From Lachnospiraceae bacterium (GTDB lineage Bacteria; Bacillota; Clostridia; Lachnospirales; Lachnospiraceae), in assembly GCA_017443685.1 (NCBI GenBank), contig JAFSYD010000029.1, positions 1 through 5,648 on the forward strand: a stretch of DNA of 5,648 nucleotides, given 5' to 3'. Position numbers and translations under genes: made by a program. The notes beneath the pieces are model-generated. The model saw only the letters and a list, made by a program, of their open reading frames with translations. It did not search any database and had not been told where the DNA came from. Below are positions 1 to 5,648 of the stretch, piece by piece (position 1 is the stretch's first letter; the number at the start of each line of letters is the position of its first letter).

Positions 1-1
1 G

Positions 2-331
2 ATCTCGCAGGGATCCAAGGCAAAAAGTCTGATCTCCGGATCTTCCTACGTGTACATCGACCCGACGGTATCCGCAAAGTCGGACGCGGACGGCCGGGCG
101 ACCTACCTGATGGACGATATGAGCTATCGTTACGGGAGCCTGGAGCTTGTGATGCACGGTCTGCCGGAAATGATCCCGGGACGTTTTATCACGATCTCGA
201 ATTTCGGATCTGCCGTTTCGAACCAGTTTTACGTATACTCGGTGCAGCATCGGATGCTTTCGGACGGCTCGTATGAGATGAAGGTCATCGGCAAGACGGC
301 GAAGATGCAGGCCGCGCTGCCGGGGGTTTAG
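2..331 (+). CDS. Baseplate hub protein, gp27/phage late control gpD-like (C-terminal end, partial)
   Basis: The frame is open from the left edge and ends at TAG 329-331, so the true start lies upstream; 109 residues are visible. A GTG at position 50 could be read as a start but falls inside the conserved domain, so it is not used. The visible part matches the end of the gp27-like domain of VgrG and phage late control D proteins: a GLPEMIPGRFITI segment (the usual G-hydrophobic-P-x-x-x-PG turn into a beta strand), then NQFYVYSVQHRM and GSYEMKVIG, matching the family's closing pattern of a Y-x-V-x-x-V-x-H strand and a G-Y-x-x-x-x-x-V-G strand. In known systems this protein trimerises to form the hub that joins the tail tube to the spike. 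The next gene is the spike, 10 bases downstream, so hub and spike are separate polypeptides here and not one fused VgrG. The fold assignment is by pattern recognition only. Confidence 0.8.
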   Translation: MSQGSKAKSLISGSSYVYIDPTVSAKSDADGRATYLMDDMSYRYGSLELVMHGLPEMIPGRFITISNFGSAVSNQFYVYSVQHRMLSDGSYEMKVIGKTAKMQAALPGV

Positions 332-341
332 GAGATAGCGA

Positions 342-1154
342 ATGGCGATATTTGATATTTTTGAAGAGGTATCGGAGAAGTCGGTCATTAAGACGGAGAC
401 GGGTGATTCCCGGATCTTCGGCGTTATGGTTGGGGAAGTGGTGAACAACTACTCCGCGACGATGCCTGGGCGGGTGTGCGTATCCATCCACGTAAGGGAC
501 GCGGAGGCGAACATCATCAAGTGGGCGCGTCTTTCTTTTGCAAGCTTCGGCGAAGAATGGGGAGCCTACTTCCTGCCGGAGGTCGGGGACCAGGTGCTGG
601 TCGCTTTTGACCAGGGACTGATCGACCGGCCGTTTGTCATCGGCTGCATCGCGAAGGATAATTCGAAGTTTTTGCGTAAAGTCAAAAGCATGACGAATTC
701 CACGAAGCGGATCACGACGAAGAACGGCAATACCATTGACTTCAGCGATAATCCGGTGGGGGAAGGATCCATGGATGCGATCAAGATCTATACCCCCGAT
801 TCGGCGCACGAGCTGACGCTGGACAACGAAAAGCATAAGATCACGCTGAAGGACAAGGATAATAACGCGGCCATCGAGATGTCTTCCCTGCGCGGTGACA
901 TTTCAATCACGGCGGCGCATAAGATGTCCATCAAGGTCGGTGAGACGATCACCGTCACGATGAACGGGGATACCGGCAAGATCACGATCTCAGCCAACGC
1001 AATCTCCGCGGAGACGACGGGCAAGATGATCTTAGACGGCGGCGGCAAGGCGGAATTTAAAGGTGCTACGGTCACGGTGGATTCACAGGGAATGCTTTCC
1101 TTAAATTCCGCGGGCATGGTTAAGGTAGAAGGCAAGCCGATCAAGCTCGGCTGA
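342..1154 (+). CDS. Spike protein, gp5/VgrG C-terminal-like (phage baseplate assembly protein V family)
   Basis: The product is 270 residues. The ATG at 342 is preceded by GGAG (331-334) at good spacing. Residues about 26-103 look like the gp5/VgrG OB-fold: GVMVGEVVNN opens it, PGRVCVSIHV is the next strand, and LPEVGDQVLVAFDQG followed by IDRPFVIGCI is the family hallmark (compare VGD-x-V-x-V-x-F and DRP-x-V-x-G). Residues about 122-270 alternate hydrophobic and polar residues with many Thr, Gly, Asp and Lys, as expected of the trimeric beta-helix needle, and end in VEGKPIKLG, a typical spike terminus. There is no lysozyme domain between OB-fold and needle, unlike T4 gp5, and no toxin extension. 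In known systems the trimer sits under the tube on the gp27-like hub and pierces the target envelope. It lies between the hub and gp25-like genes, presumably in one transcript. A general gpV-type phage spike is the alternative reading. Confidence 0.88.
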   Translation: MAIFDIFEEVSEKSVIKTETGDSRIFGVMVGEVVNNYSATMPGRVCVSIHVRDAEANIIKWARLSFASFGEEWGAYFLPEVGDQVLVAFDQGLIDRPFVIGCIAKDNSKFLRKVKSMTNSTKRITTKNGNTIDFSDNPVGEGSMDAIKIYTPDSAHELTLDNEKHKITLKDKDNNAAIEMSSLRGDISITAAHKMSIKVGETITVTMNGDTGKITISANAISAETTGKMILDGGGKAEFKGATVTVDSQGMLSLNSAGMVKVEGKPIKLG

Positions 1155-1167
1155 TAAGGAGAAGAGA

Positions 1168-1626
1168 ATGGGGGAAAAGGATTTTTTAGGCATCGGAATG
1201 AAATTTCCGCCGCAGGTCAACCCGGCGACGGGCAGGATCGTTACGGTATCGGAGGAAGCCAGGATCAGGCAGTCGATGTTCCTCATTTTATCGACGCAGC
1301 TTTCCGAGCGTCCGCTGCGGCCGGAATTCGGCTCGAATATGATGGCGCTTGCTTTTATGAACATCAACGTTTCGAACGTCAATATGGTCGTCCGCTCCAT
1401 TACGGATCAGATCTCAAGGCAGGAGCCGCGCGTCGAGGACATCCGGGTGGGCGTACGGGAAGGCGGCACGAGCGGTACGATCCTTTTTGACATCAGTTAT
1501 ACGATCACGGCGACACAGGTAAGGGATTCCCTTGTATATCCCTATTATTTGAACCAGACACCGGAAGAAGAAGAAGAGGAAGCAGAAGTCTATGAGCCGG
1601 AAACCATCGAAGAAATTGAACCTTGA
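1168..1626 (+). CDS. GPW/gp25-family baseplate wedge and sheath-initiator protein
   Basis: The product is 152 residues. The ATG at 1168 follows AAGGAG (1156-1161) with a 6-base spacer, 13 bases after the spike gene. It opens with LGIGMKFPPQVNPATGRI, the usual gp25 start (G-x-G-x-x-F-P and G-x-I). Residues 43-55 read TQLSERPLRPEFG, the family signature T-x-x-G-E-R-x-x-R-P-x-F-G with Ser in place of the first Gly. E86-P87-R88 is the EPR motif that in gp25 and TssE is needed to start sheath assembly. The fold ends near residues 123-128 with LVYPYYL. In T4, Afp and T6SS particles this small protein belongs to the wedge core bundle and contacts the first sheath ring. It is larger than the core fold because of an about 20-residue tail from residue 132, almost entirely Glu with a few Pro, Val, Ile and Tyr. 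That tail overlaps the next gene by 35 bases. Confidence 0.93.
   Translation: MGEKDFLGIGMKFPPQVNPATGRIVTVSEEARIRQSMFLILSTQLSERPLRPEFGSNMMALAFMNINVSNVNMVVRSITDQISRQEPRVEDIRVGVREGGTSGTILFDISYTITATQVRDSLVYPYYLNQTPEEEEEEAEVYEPETIEEIEP
1563..1582 (+). promoter_or_regulatory. Purine-only tract with the ribosome-binding site of the first wedge gene
   Basis: An unbroken 20-base purine run (GGAAGAAG... to ...GAGGAAG) inside the 3' end of the gp25-like gene encodes its acidic tail. The best Shine-Dalgarno match is GAGGA at 1576-1580, 11 bases before the ATG at 1592. This is slightly long, but no better site lies closer. It supports the overlapping start at 1592, which also puts the LDSR motif expected near the N-terminus of these wedge proteins at residues 11-14. 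Translational coupling is likely because the gp25 stop lies 35 bases past this start, but that is inference. Confidence 0.55.
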
Positions 1627-4606
1627 CAGCCGGAAGGCTGCTGATATTGAGGACAGGATCGTCGAGCTGTCCCAAAGCTATGATACGGGCTGGCATATGA
1701 ATAAGGAGCGCCCCGACATCGGTGCGGCGTTGGCACACGTCTTCGCCGGGCAGATGGAGGAGAACATCGGGCGCGTCAACGAGATCTTAGACCGCTATCA
1801 TACGGAATTCGTCAATATGCTCGATCTGTCGCTTTTGCCGGCGCGTCCGGCGTCGGGGCTGATCCTGCTTTCCCTGATCGCGGATACGATCCCGGGAACC
1901 GGCGTCGCGAAGGGGACAAAGTTCCTTACGAATACGGAGCCGCCCTACGTCTTCGAGGCAGATCACAGTCTCTATGTGACGGCCGCGGAGATTTTGTCGG
2001 TGTTTATGACCGATGTGGAGGAAGGGACGATTAAGTATTTATCGGATGAAAACGGGATGATCGCGCCGTTTACCCTGTACGGGCCCTGCGACGATTATCC
2101 GGTTAACAAGGCAATCTTTTACCATCCGTTTCTGTTCGATGCACAGGGCGATGACCTTTTTGTCAAGATCGCGGGCAACCGGGAATTCATTCGTCAGATC
2201 GAGGACGGAAAGTATGTCTTCACCTACGAGACCGGTGCGGGCGAAAAGGAAATGGACGAGGTGGAGCTTTTGCTGGACGGCGAGACCTTCCGTCTTGTGA
2301 TGGGCGATACGCCGGTTAAGAACGACAACCTGCGGGACGCCAACGGGGAGCTTTTAGAGTTTGACGAGGGGGACGAGGATCTGCTTTCGCAGCAGCGGAT
2401 GTATGCGATGATGCTGTCCGCGAAAGGGCCGGTGGAGGCGTCGGCGGAGGTTTCGTCCGTGGGCTTTTCCGCGTCGGGTAAGCCCATGCCGCCGGAGAGT
2501 GTCACCAACGGCAGCAACGATCTTGAAGTGAACAAGTTTGTTCCCTTTACCGATACGCTTGCGCTTTACGCGGAGTGTTTCATCGGCGCGGACCGCTGCT
2601 TTTCCAAGGCGGGGGCGCAGATCACGATGACGTTTTCCTTATCTTTCCTGGAGAACCGTGTCTCGCTCACACAGGAAGAGATCGATGATTCGCTTAAGAT
2701 CATCAAGCGCCGTCCGAATGTGGTCCGCAGCGAGGCTTACACGGACTGCTATGTGGACGAGATCGCGGTAGAGTACTTCAACGGCGTCGGCTGGAAACGC
2801 CTGGAGCTGGAAGGCGCCGGCATGCAGCTTTTCGATTCGACGCTCGAAGGCAAGATCGAGATCACCTTCATCTGCCCGGAGGACTGGGAGAAGTTCCCCG
2901 TCGGGGCGTATGACGGAAGGAGCATCCGCTTACAGATCACGAAGTCGGACAACTGTTACCTGCGTCCGGCGGTGCACCATTATCCGGTGGTGCGGGATAT
3001 GCTCTTTTCCTATTCCTACCATCACCGCTTTGAGCCGGCGACGAAGGTCGAGCTTATCATGGGCGCGAAGCGGATGGATATTTCGACAGCCGAATACAGC
3101 GGCGAACCGTATGTGCTGTTTTCGGTGAGCGAGTATAACGAGGATGCGCTTTACATCGGCTTATCGGAGCGGATCGCATCGGGGCCCGCAAGCATTTTGT
3201 TCGAGCTGGAGGAGGGCAACCGGTACAACGGTCTGGACGTGAATTTCGAATACTCGTCGATCGACGGCTATAAGCAGATGAAGGTGCTCGACTATACGGA
3301 CGGTTTCACCAAGACCGGCATCGTGGCTTTCGTTCCGCCGCCGGAATGGAGCATGAAGGAACAGGAAGGCCTTATGCTGTACTGGATCCGGGTCGTCCGC
3401 GCGAAGGGGAAGGCGGCCAACGAGACGGCCGGGAGTCTGCCGCGGATCCGGGATATCGCGCTCAACGCCCTATCCGTATCCAACATCGAGACGCGCCCGG
3501 AAGAGTCGGTCTACATCGAAGAGGTCGTACCGAATATGCGCTTTACCTTAGGCGCGACGGGCGTTCTTGACGCGGATGTATGGGTGAATGAGACGGGACG
3601 CTATACCCAGGAGCAGATGGCTTCCTGGCAGGCGGCCGATCCCGACAACGTCCGCATCGAAAAGGATCCGCGCGGCATCATCACGGCGATCTATGTCCGC
3701 TGGAAGGAAGTGGATCATTTCGAGACGGCAGAGGACAAGCGGGTGTACCAGCTGGACCGCCTGCAGAACGAGCTGATCTTCGGCGACGGGGTGCATACCT
3801 GGATGCCGGGCGTGGTGGACGACGCCGCGGTACGCTTTACCGTACGCTGCTGCAACGGCGCGGTCGGCAACGTCCCCGAATATTCGATCACGGAGGCAAG
3901 GGACTTCCTGATGTACGTGGGTTCGGTGGCGAATCCGATCAAGGCCTACGGCGGAAGTGATATCGAAAGCCTGGATAATGCCTTAGAGCGCGGGGCGAGC
4001 ATCTTAAGCTCCCGTTACCGGCTCATCACGATGGACGATTATATCCGCGCGATCCGCGCGTATTCCGACACGATCGACGCGTGCGTGGGCATAGCGGGGC
4101 AGACCGTGGACGGGGATTATGACGAAGCGTCGATGACCTTCGTGCTTCTGATGAAGGAATTTATGGAGGGCTCCTACGCGTTCCACCGGATCGTGGGCGG
4201 CTTAAAGCGCTTCCTTCTGGGACAGAGTGAGATCACGGTTGTGCCCGAGAAGCTGCACATCATCGAGCCGGTCTTCGTCAGCATTTCGGTCAGCGTATGG
4301 GTCAACGTCGTCGAGCTGGACGACAGCTTTGAGATCCAGAATATCCTGCGGGAATGCCTGGACGAATACTTATCGCCGTTAGGGCATGACACGGGAACGG
4401 GCTGGCGGATCGGCACCCTGCCGAAGAAGCCGCAGATCCTGATGCGCCTCGGTATCTTAAAGAGCCGGACGATCATAAGGAAGTCCGTAATGATCGCAAG
4501 CTATTCGGACGGGAAGGGCACGCATGAGGTGGATCTGGATGATCTTAAGGTCACGCCGTTTATGATCCCGAGAAGCGGAGATCATAAGGTACACATTATG
4601 TATTAA
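1592..4606 (+). CDS. Large baseplate wedge protein, baseplate J / gp6-like (Afp11/Cis11-type)
   Basis: The complete product is 1004 residues. The N-terminus has LDSR (11-14), a helical stretch with W34 and PDIG (41-44), LPARPA (82-87) and PGTGVAKGTKF (101-111), the pattern of putative baseplate assembly proteins. Two copies of a beta-rich module follow, at about 395-470 and 554-625. The C-terminal third holds the baseplate J signature: YQLDRLQNELIFGDG (FGDG at 730-733), GGSDIES (787-793), SRYRLITMDDY (807-817) and GTGWRIGTLP near W938. In T4 (gp6) and Afp (Afp11) such proteins dimerise into the wedge ring around the hub, and rearrangement of that ring triggers sheath contraction. It is much longer than phage gpJ (around 300 residues) and in the size class of eCIS wedge proteins. 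No signal peptide or membrane segment is seen. It overlaps the gp25-like gene by 35 bases and is followed 27 bases later by a paralogue. Family assignment is firm; the Afp11 equivalence is inferred from order and length. Confidence 0.88.
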   Translation: MSRKPSKKLNLDSRKAADIEDRIVELSQSYDTGWHMNKERPDIGAALAHVFAGQMEENIGRVNEILDRYHTEFVNMLDLSLLPARPASGLILLSLIADTIPGTGVAKGTKFLTNTEPPYVFEADHSLYVTAAEILSVFMTDVEEGTIKYLSDENGMIAPFTLYGPCDDYPVNKAIFYHPFLFDAQGDDLFVKIAGNREFIRQIEDGKYVFTYETGAGEKEMDEVELLLDGETFRLVMGDTPVKNDNLRDANGELLEFDEGDEDLLSQQRMYAMMLSAKGPVEASAEVSSVGFSASGKPMPPESVTNGSNDLEVNKFVPFTDTLALYAECFIGADRCFSKAGAQITMTFSLSFLENRVSLTQEEIDDSLKIIKRRPNVVRSEAYTDCYVDEIAVEYFNGVGWKRLELEGAGMQLFDSTLEGKIEITFICPEDWEKFPVGAYDGRSIRLQITKSDNCYLRPAVHHYPVVRDMLFSYSYHHRFEPATKVELIMGAKRMDISTAEYSGEPYVLFSVSEYNEDALYIGLSERIASGPASILFELEEGNRYNGLDVNFEYSSIDGYKQMKVLDYTDGFTKTGIVAFVPPPEWSMKEQEGLMLYWIRVVRAKGKAANETAGSLPRIRDIALNALSVSNIETRPEESVYIEEVVPNMRFTLGATGVLDADVWVNETGRYTQEQMASWQAADPDNVRIEKDPRGIITAIYVRWKEVDHFETAEDKRVYQLDRLQNELIFGDGVHTWMPGVVDDAAVRFTVRCCNGAVGNVPEYSITEARDFLMYVGSVANPIKAYGGSDIESLDNALERGASILSSRYRLITMDDYIRAIRAYSDTIDACVGIAGQTVDGDYDEASMTFVLLMKEFMEGSYAFHRIVGGLKRFLLGQSEITVVPEKLHIIEPVFVSISVSVWVNVVELDDSFEIQNILRECLDEYLSPLGHDTGTGWRIGTLPKKPQILMRLGILKSRTIIRKSVMIASYSDGKGTHEVDLDDLKVTPFMIPRSGDHKVHIMY

Positions 4607-4618
4607 AACTGTTATACT
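4590..4618 (+). promoter_or_regulatory. Weak sigma-A-like promoter candidate before the second wedge gene
   Basis: TATACT (4613-4618) resembles a -10 box (5 of 6), with TACACA (4590-4595) 17 bases upstream as a weak -35 (4 of 6 to TTGACA). It falls at the end of the first wedge gene and in the 27-base AT-rich gap. Initiation about 7 bases downstream of the -10 would begin almost at the Shine-Dalgarno sequence, leaving a leader of only about 9 bases. It may be chance in an AT-rich gap, and transcription from upstream is sufficient to explain expression. Confidence 0.15.
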
Positions 4619-4623
4619 ATAAA

Positions 4624-4628
4624 GGGAG
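4624..4628 (+). promoter_or_regulatory. Ribosome-binding site fixing the start of the second wedge gene
   Basis: GGGAG, within AAAGGGAG, stands 5 bases before the ATG at 4634. It is the only good Shine-Dalgarno site in the gap after the stop at 4604-4606. It places the conserved W30 and NPSDPG (34-39) at the distance from the N-terminus usual for this family. Confidence 0.7.
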
Positions 4629-4633
4629 TTCAT

Positions 4634-5648
4634 ATGCTTACCTATATTTCAAACGACGGGAAAACATACGAAGAGCGCATGGGCGAAGCGATCATGCAGA
4701 TCCCGCTTTACACCGAGGACTGGACGGACTTCAATCCGTCCGACCCGGGGCTTACGATCTTAGAGAACCTCTGCGGTTTTGAGACCCTGCAGCAGGAGAA
4801 GATCTTAGACGTGCCGCAGCGGGTGGCGAGGAATCTTCTCGCCCTTGTCGGCTTTTACGCGGAGCGCGGGCGCGGTGCAAGGCTTTTGCTCGCGGCGAAC
4901 GAGGTGAAGAACGCCGTTACGATCCCGCAGAATTTCCGCTTCCTTTTGGGCGAGCTTTCCTTTGAGACCAACCGGCCCATCGAGATCGACAACTATAAGG
5001 TCTTAGGCGTTTACGGCAAAAAGAAGGACGCGGATGAGTATAAGGATTTCGCGAGCGTGATCGACCGTGAGACGCAGATTCCGGTGGCGGTGTTCGGCGA
5101 GCACCCCGAAGAGGGTGACGCATTTTACATCGTTACGAATAAGCTGACCCAGCAAAATCGCGAGACGGTCTTCTATTTTTCCCTGCAGGAGCGCTTCAAT
5201 CGCAATCCTCGTCGAAAAAGAATGCCGAATGCGTTTGCCAGTATCCGCTGGGAGTGTTATACTGTATCAGGATGGAAAGAGATCGATGTGCGTGACGGGA
5301 CGGACGCCTTCCTCTTAAGCGGGGAAGTGAAGATGTGGTTCCCGGAAGACGCGGCGGTCTTTACGGAGGCTCCCGTGGAGGGTTACTGCATCCGTGCGGT
5401 CCTTGACCGGGCAGAATATGATGTGCGTCCGCGGCTCCTTAAGATGGAGGCCTTCCTCTTTGAGGTATGGCAGAAGAAGACGCTCTGCGAGACGGTCAGC
5501 GCCGGCAAGCCATCCGAGCTCGAGATCGAAAGCGGCATCCCGGAAGAGCTGTATGTCAACGTCTTCGTCAGGGAACAGAAGGGCGAGTCCTACCGCCGTT
5601 ATGTATATTCGGATCTGCCGGACATACAGGGCAGGTATTACAACAGGA
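4634..5648 (+). CDS. Second large baseplate wedge protein, baseplate-J-like (Afp12/Cis12-type), N-terminal part
   Basis: The frame is open from ATG 4634 to the right edge with no stop, giving 338 residues of a longer protein. The N-terminus carries the clearest signature in the window: EDWTDFNPSDPGLTILENL (28-46), the W-T-D-x-N-P-S-D-P-G motif of putative baseplate assembly proteins, followed by a helix ending LLALVGF. The N-terminus of the preceding protein has a degenerate version of the same region (W34, PDIG 41-44), so the two are tandem paralogues. Residues about 206-275 carry the beta module also found twice in the preceding protein: SGWKEI with W214, WFPED (235-239), CIRA (252-255) and P266. 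Expected role: second wedge component, bridging ring and fibre attachment, as proposed for Afp12 or T4 gp7. The baseplate J C-terminal signature would lie beyond the window. About 5198-5278 shows codon use unlike the rest, including a basic cluster at residues 190-196. Confidence 0.82.
   Translation, partial: MLTYISNDGKTYEERMGEAIMQIPLYTEDWTDFNPSDPGLTILENLCGFETLQQEKILDVPQRVARNLLALVGFYAERGRGARLLLAANEVKNAVTIPQNFRFLLGELSFETNRPIEIDNYKVLGVYGKKKDADEYKDFASVIDRETQIPVAVFGEHPEEGDAFYIVTNKLTQQNRETVFYFSLQERFNRNPRRKRMPNAFASIRWECYTVSGWKEIDVRDGTDAFLLSGEVKMWFPEDAAVFTEAPVEGYCIRAVLDRAEYDVRPRLLKMEAFLFEVWQKKTLCETVSAGKPSELEIESGIPEELYVNVFVREQKGESYRRYVYSDLPDIQGRYYNR

Noticed and set aside
50..331. GTG at 50 as the start of a small independent gene
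   Set aside because: The frame is open to the left edge, no Shine-Dalgarno sequence precedes the GTG, and the sequence is the C-terminal end of a larger hub domain.
285..836. Long open frame of 183 codons on the minus strand opposite the hub end and spike
   Set aside because: It is antisense to two well-supported genes, its product has no recognisable motif, and its composition is what the complement of biased codons gives.
788..1144. Minus-strand open frame of 118 codons opposite the needle region
   Set aside because: It mirrors the beta-helix coding sequence; the hydrophobic look comes from reverse-reading Thr/Ile-rich codons.
1563..1582. GAA-type repeat as a phase-variation tract
   Set aside because: The unit is three bases, so slippage would only change the number of Glu residues and not the frame; the run is short and already interrupted.
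3346..3570. Plus-strand alternative frame of 74 codons inside the first wedge gene
   Set aside because: Arg/Gly-rich shadow frame in GC-rich coding DNA, lying in a well-matched wedge domain, with no ribosome-binding site of note.
4604..4633. Possible terminator after the first wedge gene
   Set aside because: No inverted repeat followed by a T run is visible in the gap, and the next gene clearly continues the operon.
4610..5266. Near-identical 12-mers TGTTATACTATA (4610-4621) and TGTTATACTGTA (5255-5266)
   Set aside because: The second lies in frame inside the wedge gene in its AT-rich patch; two copies with one mismatch are too little to claim a regulatory repeat.

Overview
This window is a tightly packed, single-strand (+) stretch of a contractile tail-like particle operon: the hub, spike and baseplate-wedge genes of a contractile injection system (CIS) or a related tailocin or myophage tail. 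Five reading frames cover almost all of it, with gaps of only 10, 13 and 27 bases and one 35-base overlap. The order is hub (gp27/gpD-like, C-terminal end only), spike (gp5/gpV-like), gp25-like sheath initiator, a complete 1004-residue baseplate-J-like wedge protein, and the first 338 residues of a second, paralogous wedge protein that runs off the right edge. No RNA gene, transposon, CRISPR array, terminator or cargo gene is visible.

The organism is probably a Gram-positive anaerobe of the Clostridia (Bacillota). This is inferred from strong Shine-Dalgarno sequences (AAGGAG, GGGAG) at short spacing, moderately high GC by eye, frequent TTA leucine codons despite that GC, and a lysine- and glutamate-rich protein style. 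No marker gene fixes the taxonomy.

Layout: 2-331 ends the hub, which carries the spike. 342-1154 is the spike: an OB-fold followed by a beta-helix needle, with no lysozyme domain. 1168-1626 is the gp25-like protein, which in known systems nucleates the sheath at the baseplate through its EPR motif; it has an added acidic tail. 1592-4606 and 4634-5648 are two successive wedge proteins, comparable to Afp11 and Afp12 of the antifeeding prophage (Cis11/Cis12, T4 gp6/gp7). Two large wedge paralogues in tandem behind gp25 argue for an Afp/eCIS-type particle over an ordinary prophage tail, which usually has one short gpJ followed by gpI.

Points of interest are the hub and spike as separate genes, the absence of a PAAR tip gene between gp25 and the first wedge gene, the purine-rich acidic-tail sequence that doubles as the next gene's ribosome-binding site, a module that occurs three times across the two wedge proteins, and a patch of atypical codon use in the last gene. 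Whether the cluster is a free particle, a cell-anchored CIS, a tailocin or a prophage cannot be decided without the flanks (sheath, tube, ATPase, tape measure, fibre and toxin genes, or capsid and terminase).
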